Shown here: positions 1-5,218 of the stretch, one piece after another | How the letters are laid out: the number at the start of each line of letters is the position of its first letter | Position numbering within the stretch: position 1 is the stretch's first letter | NCBI GenBank assembly: GCA_031276435.1 | Contig: JAISNB010000122.1 | Span: forward strand, 1-6,528 | From: Burkholderiaceae bacterium | Lineage (GTDB): Bacteria; Pseudomonadota; Gammaproteobacteria; Burkholderiales; Burkholderiaceae_C | Reading direction: 5' to 3' | DNA: 6,528 nt | The notes under the pieces: model-generated | Told to the model about the DNA's origin: nothing | Seen by the model: only the letters and a program-made list of their open reading frames with translations | The model's database searches: none | Translations under genes and position numbers: made by a program

Positions 1-1
1 C

Positions 2-643
2 TCAGCAATCGGTATCCGGCGGCGCTTTCAGGCTGTTGACGCGCGGCGACGCCGCCGCGGCGCGGCGCGCGCCATTGCTGGCAGCGGCGGCGTGCTCTTG
101 CGTGCGGATGGGCGCAAGCTCGTGGGGATCGCGCTGGCGCACTCCGCGCAGGTAGCGTGTGCGCGGCTCGGGCCGCGGCAAGAAGCGCACCAACTCGTTG
201 AGCGCCATGACGTAGACGCCGCGCTTGAATTCGATCACCACATCCAGCGGCACCCAGTAGTCGTTCCAGCGCCAAGCGTCGAACTCCGGATGACTGCTGG
301 CGCGCAGGTTCAGGCGCCAGTCGGGCGTCAGCAGTTGCAGCAGGTACCAGATTTGTTTCTGGCCCTTGTAGTGGCCGCGTGCCTCGCGGCGAATGAACCT
401 CTCTGGCACCTCATAGCGCAACCAGTCGCGGGTTCGGGCCACGATGCGCACGTGCTCGGCTCTGAGTCCGACTTCCTCGTGCAGCTCCCGGTACATGGCC
501 TGTTCGGGAGACTCTCCCCGGTCAATGCCGCCCTGGGGAAACTGCCACGATTGAGAGTGAATGCGTTTGCCCCAAAATACCTGATTTTTCTGGTTGAGCA
601 AGATGATGCCGACGTTCGGGCGGAAGCCTTCCCGGTCGAGCAT
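2..643 (-). CDS. rppH: RNA pyrophosphohydrolase (Nudix hydrolase)
   Basis: RppH removes pyrophosphate from the triphosphorylated 5' end of mRNA, which triggers RNase E-dependent decay in the cytoplasm. The 213-residue product begins MLDREGFRPNVGI, the family's typical start. It carries a complete Nudix box, G38-x5-E44-x7-R52-E53-x2-E56-E57-x-G59, with the metal-binding glutamates at the same numbers as in E. coli RppH. WQFPQGG at 33-39 and the YKGQKQ(I/W)Y segment near residue 94-101 also fit. I chose ATG at 643 because GGGGA lies 6 nt upstream (654-650); a TTG at 649 would add only two residues. The E. coli protein is 176 residues. The extra ~45 residues here form an Ala/Arg-rich, probably disordered tail, which I recall as common in related genera. 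The gene is divergent from proS and ends at the window edge with its TGA at 4-2. Confidence 0.95.
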   Translation of the reverse strand: MLDREGFRPNVGIILLNQKNQVFWGKRIHSQSWQFPQGGIDRGESPEQAMYRELHEEVGLRAEHVRIVARTRDWLRYEVPERFIRREARGHYKGQKQIWYLLQLLTPDWRLNLRASSHPEFDAWRWNDYWVPLDVVIEFKRGVYVMALNELVRFLPRPEPRTRYLRGVRQRDPHELAPIRTQEHAAAASNGARRAAAASPRVNSLKAPPDTDC

Positions 644-673
644 AATCAATCCCCAAATTCATAAGCTGGGTTC

Positions 674-701
674 ATTATGCACATGCGTGCGTGCGCATCA
701 A
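674..701 (-). promoter_or_regulatory. Predicted sigma-70 promoter of rppH
   Basis: On the minus strand, TTGATG (701-696) and CATAAT (679-674) are separated by 16 nt, giving 4/6 and 5/6 matches to the -35 and -10 consensus. Transcription would start near 667, leaving a leader of about 24 nt before the rppH ATG. The spacer is part of a 23-nt alternating pyrimidine-purine tract. This is prediction by eye only. Confidence 0.4.
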
Positions 702-742
702 GTACGGACCCGGATTTTTACTACAAAGGTTTACATTGTGCG

Positions 743-762
743 CCGCCAAGAAGCCTTGGCGG
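743..762 (+). other. Stable hairpin in the proS leader
   Basis: CCGCCAAG (743-750) pairs perfectly with CTTGGCGG (755-762) around an AAGC tetraloop. Two more pairs (741-742 with 764-765) can form if G763 is bulged. The stem ends 19 nt before the proS ATG. It has no following T-run, so it is not an intrinsic terminator. It could affect proS translation or mRNA stability, but nothing in the sequence proves a function. Confidence 0.45.
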
Positions 763-781
763 GCGTCCAAAAATTGCTGAC

Positions 782-2542
782 ATGAAAGCCTCGCAGTTCT
801 ACATCTCCACGCTCAAGGAAGCGCCCGCCGACGCCGAAGTGGTCAGCCACCAGTTGATGATCCGCGCGGGCATGATCAAGAAACTGGGTGCCGGTATCTA
901 CACCTACATGCCTATGGGCCTGCGCGTGATCCGCAAGGTGGAAGCCATCGTGCGCGAAGAAATGAACCGCGCTGGCGCTGTGGAATGCGCCATGCCGGTG
1001 GTGCAGCCGGGCGAGCTGTGGCAGGAGACGGGCCGCTTCGAAAAAATGGGGCCGGAATTGCTGCGCGTGAAAGACCGGCACGCGCGCGACTTTGTCGTCC
1101 AGCCGACCAGTGAAGAAGTGGTTACCGACATTGCGCGGCAGGATTTGCGCAGCTACAAGCAGTTGCCGCGCAACCTGTACCAGATCCAGACCAAGTTCCG
1201 CGACGAGCGCCGCCCGCGCTTTGGCCTGATGCGCGGGCGCGAGTTCATCATGAAAGATGCCTACAGTTTCGACCGCGACGAAGCGGGCGCCAAGCAAAGC
1301 TACCAGGCCATGGCGCGCGCCTACCGCGCCATTTTCGATCGCTTTGGCCTGCGCTACCGCGCCGTGGCGGCGGATTCGGGCGCCATTGGCGGCGACTTGA
1401 GCGAAGAGTTCCAGGTCATTGCCGCCACGGGCGAGGACGCCATCATCTACAGCACGGGCAGCGACTACGCCGCCAACATCGAGAAAGCGCAGGCGCTGCC
1501 GCCCCAGGGCACGCGGGCGGCACCCGCGCAGGCGCTGCTCAAAACGCCCACGCCGGGCAAAAGCACCTGCCCCGAGGTGGCCGATTTCCTCAAGCTGCCG
1601 CTGGCGCGCACCGTGAAATCGCTGGTGCTGGCCACCGACGAACCTGAAGGCGACAGTGGCAGCGGTGGCGGCGCGCAAATCTGGCTGCTGCTGCTGCGCG
1701 GCGACCACGACATGAACGAGGTCAAGGTCAGCAAACTGCCGGGGCTGGAAGCGGGCTTTCGCTTTGCCAGCGAGGCCGAGATCGTGGCCCACTTTGGCGC
1801 GCGGCCCGGCTATCTGGGGCCGCTGAATTTGCGCGCCCAAGTCAAGAAGCCGGTCCGGGTCATGGCCGACCGCGAAGTGGCCGTCATGGCCGACTGGGTG
1901 TGCGGCGCCAACGAGGAAGGCTTTCACTACACCGGCGTCAACTGGGGACGCGACGTGCCCGAGGCCGCGCTGGTGGCCGACATCCGCAACGTGGTGGCGG
2001 GCGACGCCTCGCCCGACGGCAAGGGCACTCTGGCCATCGAGCGTGGCATAGAAATCGGCCACGTCTTCTATCTGGGCACTCGCTACAGCCGCGCCATGAA
2101 CGCCACATTCCTGGACGAGGGGGGCAAACCCCGGTTCTTCGAGATGGGTTGCTACGGCATTGGCATATCGCGCCTGCCCGCGGCGGCCATCGAGCAAAAC
2201 CACGACGCGCGCGGCATCATCTGGCCTGAGGCCATCGCGCCCTTTACCGTGGTGATCTGCCCCGTTGGCATGGAGCGCAGCGACGCGGTCAAAAGCGCGG
2301 CGCAAGCCCTGTATGCCGACTTGCTGGCCGCGGGCATCGACGTGATTCTGGACGACCGCAGCGAGCGCGCTGGCGTCATGTTTGCCGACTGGGAGCTGAT
2401 TGGCGTGCCGCACCGCGTGACCATTGGCGACAAGAGCCTCAAGGACGGCCAAGTGGAATACCAGCACCGGCGCGACGTGGCCGCAACCCAAGTGGCCGCG
2501 GGCGACATTGCGGCATTCGTGAAAAGCAAATTGACCCGATGA
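782..2542 (+). CDS. proS: Proline--tRNA ligase (prolyl-tRNA synthetase, bacterial type with editing domain)
   Basis: ProRS charges tRNA(Pro) with proline in the cytosol. The 586-residue product matches the long bacterial form (E. coli 572). In order: a class II catalytic core with PTSEE at 108-112 and motif 2 FRDERRPRFGLMRGREF at 139-155; a YbaK-like editing insertion at about 220-410; motif 3 GCYGIGISR at 456-464; and a C-terminal anticodon-binding domain from about 485. K279 in RTVKSL sits at the position of the lysine that E. coli ProRS needs to hydrolyse Ala-tRNA(Pro). The conserved RGDHDMNEVK is at 306-315, preceded by a small Gly/Ser-rich loop (GDSGSGGG, 290-297). I start at ATG 782 because MKASQFYISTLKEAP is the family N-terminus; the in-frame ATG at 677 adds 35 unrelated residues. 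No clear Shine-Dalgarno precedes 782. The stop overlaps the next gene's ATG. Confidence 0.97.
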   Translation: MKASQFYISTLKEAPADAEVVSHQLMIRAGMIKKLGAGIYTYMPMGLRVIRKVEAIVREEMNRAGAVECAMPVVQPGELWQETGRFEKMGPELLRVKDRHARDFVVQPTSEEVVTDIARQDLRSYKQLPRNLYQIQTKFRDERRPRFGLMRGREFIMKDAYSFDRDEAGAKQSYQAMARAYRAIFDRFGLRYRAVAADSGAIGGDLSEEFQVIAATGEDAIIYSTGSDYAANIEKAQALPPQGTRAAPAQALLKTPTPGKSTCPEVADFLKLPLARTVKSLVLATDEPEGDSGSGGGAQIWLLLLRGDHDMNEVKVSKLPGLEAGFRFASEAEIVAHFGARPGYLGPLNLRAQVKKPVRVMADREVAVMADWVCGANEEGFHYTGVNWGRDVPEAALVADIRNVVAGDASPDGKGTLAIERGIEIGHVFYLGTRYSRAMNATFLDEGGKPRFFEMGCYGIGISRLPAAAIEQNHDARGIIWPEAIAPFTVVICPVGMERSDAVKSAAQALYADLLAAGIDVILDDRSERAGVMFADWELIGVPHRVTIGDKSLKDGQVEYQHRRDVAATQVAAGDIAAFVKSKLTR

Positions 2543-3321
2543 GCGCAAAAGCAGGCAAAAACAATGCTTGGGCGGGAACGGACGCGGGCGCGGCGGGCGA
2601 ACGCGCCGCCGCCACCGCTACCGGGCCAGCCATGACAAGAAGGCCTTTGCTGCTGGTGGCAACGGCGGCGACGCTGGCGCTGCCGGGTTCGCTGCTGCTG
2701 CTGCCACAAGCGGCCCGGGCGGGCGGGCAGCTGGAAGAGCCGCTGGCCGATTCGGTGCGCACCGCACTCAGCTCAGCCATTTCCAACAGCGCGCCGCCCG
2801 TGCCCGTATTCAGCACCACCGAATCGCGCCTGGCGTATCTGCGCTGGCTCTCCAGCATGAGCGACCGGCTGTACCGGCGCATGCGCGACTTCAACACGCG
2901 CATCGAATTTTTGCAAACCGTCTGGTACGAAAGCCGCCGCGCGGGGCTGGAAACATCGCTGGTGCTCGGGCTGATCCAGGTGGAAAGCGCGTTCCGCAAA
3001 TTTGCGGTATCGGTGGTGGGTGCGCGCGGGTTCATGCAGGTCATGCCGTTTTGGACGCGCCTGATTGGCGACGGCGATCCGGGCAAGCTGTTTCACATGC
3101 AAACCAATCTGCGCTTTGGCTGCGTCATCCTGCGCCACTATCTGGACCGCGAACGCGGCGACACGTTCATGGCCCTGGGCCGCTACAACGGATCGCGCGG
3201 CAAGGCCAAATACCCCGATGCCGTATTTGCGGCCCAAAGGCACTGGCTGTACGACGACGCGGCACGTGCTGCCGCCCCAAAAAGCCAGAGCGTCCCTGCA
3301 TCTGCGCCGCCGCCGCCCTGA
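2539..3321 (+). CDS. Exported lytic transglycosylase, SLT domain
   Basis: This is a predicted periplasmic peptidoglycan lytic transglycosylase, which cleaves the MurNAc-GlcNAc bond to leave 1,6-anhydroMurNAc ends. The SLT signature is clear: GLIQVESAFRKFAVS with catalytic glutamate E149, then GARGFMQVMP at 161-170, and ALGRYNGSRG...KYPDAV at 212-229. A Pro/Ala tail ends the 260-residue product. The first ATG overlaps the proS stop as ATGA, suggesting translational coupling. However, a signal peptide (TRR, then a long Leu/Ala core, then QAARA before GG) begins right after an internal ATG at 2632 (residue 32). The true start may therefore be 2632, giving 229 residues; neither ATG has a good Shine-Dalgarno. 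No lipobox cysteine is seen, so the protein is soluble or remains held by an uncleaved signal. The exact Mlt/Slt subfamily cannot be assigned. Confidence 0.88.
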   Translation: MSAKAGKNNAWAGTDAGAAGERAAATATGPAMTRRPLLLVATAATLALPGSLLLLPQAARAGGQLEEPLADSVRTALSSAISNSAPPVPVFSTTESRLAYLRWLSSMSDRLYRRMRDFNTRIEFLQTVWYESRRAGLETSLVLGLIQVESAFRKFAVSVVGARGFMQVMPFWTRLIGDGDPGKLFHMQTNLRFGCVILRHYLDRERGDTFMALGRYNGSRGKAKYPDAVFAAQRHWLYDDAARAAAPKSQSVPASAPPPP

Positions 3322-3331
3322 CCGCCGCGCG

Positions 3332-3338
3332 AGAGGGA
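3332..3338 (+). promoter_or_regulatory. Shine-Dalgarno-like AGAGGGA, oddly placed
   Basis: AGAGGGA is the only good ribosome-binding sequence between the lytic transglycosylase stop and the DUF1287 ATG. It lies 28 nt before that ATG, too far for normal use. It is 7 nt before an in-frame ATC (3346), a codon rarely used for initiation. Confidence 0.35.
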
Positions 3339-3366
3339 ACACGCCATCATCACCACCGCACCAAGC

Positions 3367-3981
3367 ATGCAAAGACGCCGCCTGATTTTCTTGCCGCTGG
3401 CAGCGGCGCTGGCGCGCCCCGCCTCGGCATGGGCGCAAGGCGCGGGCAGGCCGCCGCCGGTCAGCGGAACAGCCATCGCGCAAGCGGCGCGCCAGCAAAT
3501 TGGCGTGACGCTGCGCTACAGCGGCGCTTATGAAAAGCTGGCCTATCCCAATGGCGACGTGCCGCGCGAGCGCGGCGTGTGCACCGATGTGGTTATCCGT
3601 GCCTTGCGCGACGCCGGATGGGGCGATTTGCAGCGGCTGGTGCACGAAGACATGCGCGCCAACTTCAGTGCGTATCCGCGCATCTGGGGCCTCAAGCAGA
3701 CCGACCGCAACATCGACCACCGCCGCGTGCCCAATTTGCGCGTCTACTTTGCCCGCAAGTCCTGGAGTTTGCGTGTGCAAAGCGATGCGGCCCGATACCA
3801 GCCGGGCGATCTGGTAACCACCGTGCTGCCCGGCAACCTGCCGCACATCATGGTGGTCAGCGACCGGAAAACCGCCCAGGGCATGCCCCTGGTCATCCAC
3901 AACATCGGCCGTGGCACGCAAGAAGAAGATGGCTTGTTCAGCTTTGCGCCCGACGGGCATTACCGGCTGGCAAAAAGCTAG
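3367..3981 (+). CDS. DUF1287 family exported protein
   Basis: This 204-residue protein is recognised as DUF1287 (the E. coli YijF family, from memory), whose function is not established. A signal peptide is evident: MQRRRLIF, a hydrophobic core, and AWA (21-23) before Q24, so the mature protein should be periplasmic. The conserved core contains RGVCTDVVIRALRDAG (70-84), RIWGLKQTDRNIDHRR (105-120), YQPGDLVTT (144-152), LPHIMVVSD (158-166) and PLVIHNIGRG (174-183). The order Cys72...His160...His178 resembles the layout of NlpC/P60- and CHAP-type cysteine amidases; that link is my inference. It lies 45 nt after the lytic transglycosylase in the same direction, so co-transcription and a cell-wall role are plausible. 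ATG 3367 has no Shine-Dalgarno at normal spacing; a start at an in-frame ATC (3346) would add seven residues. No clear terminator follows the stop. Confidence 0.85.
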   Translation: MQRRRLIFLPLAAALARPASAWAQGAGRPPPVSGTAIAQAARQQIGVTLRYSGAYEKLAYPNGDVPRERGVCTDVVIRALRDAGWGDLQRLVHEDMRANFSAYPRIWGLKQTDRNIDHRRVPNLRVYFARKSWSLRVQSDAARYQPGDLVTTVLPGNLPHIMVVSDRKTAQGMPLVIHNIGRGTQEEDGLFSFAPDGHYRLAKS

Positions 3982-4162
3982 GGCGCCTGTTTTTTGCGGA
4001 CGGCTTTGCGCCTCTGCTAACGCGCCGTGCGCCGCGTCGGCGCGCGTCGGCCTGTGACGTGGGCGCCACGGCATCGGCAGCCAGCGCGATTTCCGCCACG
4101 GAGAAAAAAGCACTTGCCGCAATCAGCAGGGCGATGGCCAACAGGCTTTGAACGAGGGTCAT
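3938..4162 (-). pseudogene. Remnant of a CorC/HlyC (DUF21) family membrane protein gene
   Basis: From ATG 4162 the minus strand reads MTLVQSLLAIALL then SAFFSVAEIALAA (residues 17-29). This is the first transmembrane helix and SAFFSxxExAL signature that open DUF21/CBS-domain proteins (the CorC/HlyC 'hemolysin' or CNNM type, typically 400-450 residues). Similarity stops abruptly at about residue 29 (position 4076). The frame then runs on for 45 unrelated, Arg/Ala-rich residues to a stop at 3938, inside the antisense of the DUF1287 gene's 3' end. Reading the other two minus frames below 4076 shows no continuation of the DUF21 domain. I infer a large deletion that left only the 5' end. A new short secreted or membrane protein is possible but less likely. 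There is no good Shine-Dalgarno before the ATG. Confidence 0.6.
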
Positions 4163-4247
4163 GGTGCTTGCTTGCGCTGGAACCTGTCTGGCCCCAAAGA
4201 CACACGCGGGCAGATTCGCGGCGCTGGGCGGAGCGGTGAAAAAAATT

Positions 4248-4277
4248 CGCGCGCCAGAACAGACCCTGGAGCGCGCG
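4248..4277. repeat. Imperfect inverted repeat upstream of the YidB-like gene
   Basis: CGCGCGCCAG (4248-4257) is complementary to CTGG (4266-4269) plus CGCGCG (4272-4277) with a two-base bulge (A4270, G4271), around an 8-nt centre. It ends 13 nt before a GATAAT -10-like hexamer. It could be a regulator site or chance symmetry in GC-rich DNA. Confidence 0.3.
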
Positions 4278-4290
4278 CCGCCGAATCTAG

Positions 4291-4296
4291 GATAAT
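4291..4296 (+). promoter_or_regulatory. Predicted -10 element for the YidB-like gene
   Basis: GATAAT, within CTAGGATAATTTTT, matches TATAAT at 5/6 and stands out in very GC-rich flanks. No good -35 hexamer lies 16-18 nt upstream; the spot holds part of an inverted repeat instead. Transcription would begin near 4303, giving a leader of about 70 nt. Confidence 0.35.
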
Positions 4297-4375
4297 TTTT
4301 GCCGGAGCCGCGCGCGCGTGCGCGGCAAGGCGGCCCGCCACACCGGGCGCACTCAACACACCCCAGGAGCCATCC

Positions 4376-5065
4376 ATGTTTGACGTTTTCATTCGAGAAG
4401 CAGCCGCCCGGTTCGGGCTTGGCGACAAGGCACTGCCTTTGGTGCAGATTCTGCTGGCTGGCATGACCAACGCCAGCACCGGCGGACTGGCCGGTTTCCT
4501 GGACAAATTCAAGGCCGCGGGCCTGGGGCCTGTCGTGCAATCGTGGCTGGGCGGCGGCCCCGCTGCGCAACCCATCCAGAACAGCCAGATCGAAGCCGTA
4601 CTGGGCGCCAGCGATGGCTTGCTGGCGCAAATCACCGGCGCGCTGGACACCGACCGCGACAGCACCACATCGGCCCTGGGCTATCTGCTGCCGGCCATCG
4701 TCGGCAGCCTGACACCCGGCGGCAGCCTGCCCGCCAGCTTGCCCGGCGACGTCACCAACCTGGCCGCCGCGGGCAACATCGCGCTGAGCAACGCCGCCGC
4801 CAGCGCCCGGGAAGCCGCCGCAAACAGTGGCAGCATGGGCAAATGGCTGCCCTGGGTCATACTGGTCGCCGTCTTGCTGGCCATGGCCTACTTCGCGCAA
4901 AACCGGGTCGGCCAGAACAGCGCCGCGCCCGCTTCTGCACCAGTCATCAGCGCCAGCGAACCGGCTGCCGCCCTGGCAAGCGACGCCGCCAGCGCCGCGC
5001 AAACCGCCGCGCCTGAAGCGGTGCCATCCGGTTCCGCAGCGGCAACAGAACCGGCTTCCAGATAG
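4376..5065 (+). CDS. YidB-like (DUF937) protein with one transmembrane helix
   Basis: The 229-residue product starts MFDVFIREAAARFGLGDKA, the characteristic opening of YidB-family proteins in Burkholderiales. The YidB/DUF937 region spans about 1-125, including GGLAGFLDKFKAAGLGPVVQSWLG (36-59), the QIEAVLG segment at 71-77, and LLPAIVGSLTPGGSLP (104-119). An Ala-rich linker, a transmembrane helix (about 157-174, WLPWVILVAVLLAMAYF) and an Ala/Ser/Pro-rich tail follow. YidB function is not established. As I recall, many related proteins continue past this kind of linker into a C-terminal OmpA peptidoglycan-binding domain; here the protein simply ends. The start is well supported by AGGAG (4365-4369) 6 nt before the ATG. 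The longer in-frame extension back to 4148 overlaps the opposite-strand remnant and is not YidB-like. A strong terminator follows 65 nt after the stop. Confidence 0.85.
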   Translation: MFDVFIREAAARFGLGDKALPLVQILLAGMTNASTGGLAGFLDKFKAAGLGPVVQSWLGGGPAAQPIQNSQIEAVLGASDGLLAQITGALDTDRDSTTSALGYLLPAIVGSLTPGGSLPASLPGDVTNLAAAGNIALSNAAASAREAAANSGSMGKWLPWVILVAVLLAMAYFAQNRVGQNSAAPASAPVISASEPAAALASDAASAAQTAAPEAVPSGSAAATEPASR

Positions 5066-5101
5066 CCGATAGCCCGCAGCGGTTGCAGGCGGTCTGCGCA
5101 A

Positions 5102-5126
5102 TGGGCGCGCAAGCCGTACGCGCCCA
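5102..5126 (+). other. Hairpin preceding the yidB-like terminator
   Basis: TGGGCGCG (5102-5109) pairs perfectly with CGCGCCCA (5119-5126) around a 9-nt loop. It sits directly before the terminator stem, so the transcript would end in two hairpins. It has no T-run of its own and may protect the 3' end from exonucleases. Confidence 0.4.
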
Positions 5127-5130
5127 ACGC

Positions 5131-5159
5131 AAAAAGGACGCCAGAGGCGTCCTTTTTTT
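5131..5159 (+). terminator. Strong rho-independent terminator, probably bidirectional
   Basis: AAAAAGGACGCC (5131-5142) and GGCGTCCTTTTT (5146-5157) form a perfect 12-bp stem with an AGA loop. A run of seven T (5153-5159) follows on the plus strand. It lies between two convergent genes. On the minus strand the stem is followed by five T, so it can also end grxD transcripts about 60 nt past that gene's stop. Confidence 0.92.
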
Positions 5160-5165
5160 GTGCAC

Positions 5166-5192
5166 TTTTGCGCAGATTTTGCACGCGCAAAA
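5166..5192. repeat. Inverted repeat downstream of grxD
   Basis: TTTTGCGC (5166-5173) and GCGCAAAA (5185-5192) are perfect 8-bp arms around an 11-nt centre. It lies between the grxD stop and the shared terminator, so the grxD mRNA would carry this stem first. No T-run follows on the minus strand, so it is probably not a terminator by itself. Confidence 0.4.
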
Positions 5193-5218
5193 GCGCGGCG
5201 GAAAGAAAAGCCCCGTTT

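Larger units (their letters stand above)
3982..4375. other. Long gap without an intact gene
   Basis: These 394 nt between the DUF1287 stop and the YidB-like start hold the CorC-like 5' remnant (4076-4162). They also hold an unassigned GC-rich stretch with an 8-bp direct repeat GCGTCGGC (4034-4041 and 4044-4051), the promoter region of the YidB-like gene, and a 16-nt alternating C/G-rich tract (4309-4324). I see no RNA gene, insertion sequence end or origin. Confidence 0.6.

Noticed and set aside
92..664. 190-codon plus-strand frame
   Set aside because: It is antisense to rppH, which has a complete Nudix box; no family resemblance.
677..781. 35-residue N-terminal extension of ProRS from ATG 677
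   Set aside because: The extension is not ProRS-like; the family N-terminus begins at 782, and the extension would cover the rppH promoter region.
731..2548. 605-codon open frame on the minus strand
   Set aside because: It is exactly antisense to proS, whose product matches its family end to end. Its translation is His/Ala/Gln-rich with no recognisable domain; long antisense frames are expected at this GC content.
2568..3533. 321-codon plus-strand frame
   Set aside because: It is an out-of-frame shadow of the lytic transglycosylase and crosses into DUF1287. The Arg/Ala/His-rich translation has no motif, while the alternative frame carries the SLT catalytic signature.
3977..4000. Terminator after the DUF1287 gene
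   Set aside because: There is a T6 run (3990-3995), but the only pairing before it is a 3-bp AGG/CCT stem, too weak to call.
2773..4122. 449-codon open frame on the minus strand
   Set aside because: It is antisense to two well supported genes (SLT and DUF1287) and resembles no family.
4148..4375. N-terminal extension of the YidB-like frame
   Set aside because: The family start and a well spaced AGGAG both support ATG 4376; upstream residues are low-complexity and cross the opposite-strand remnant.
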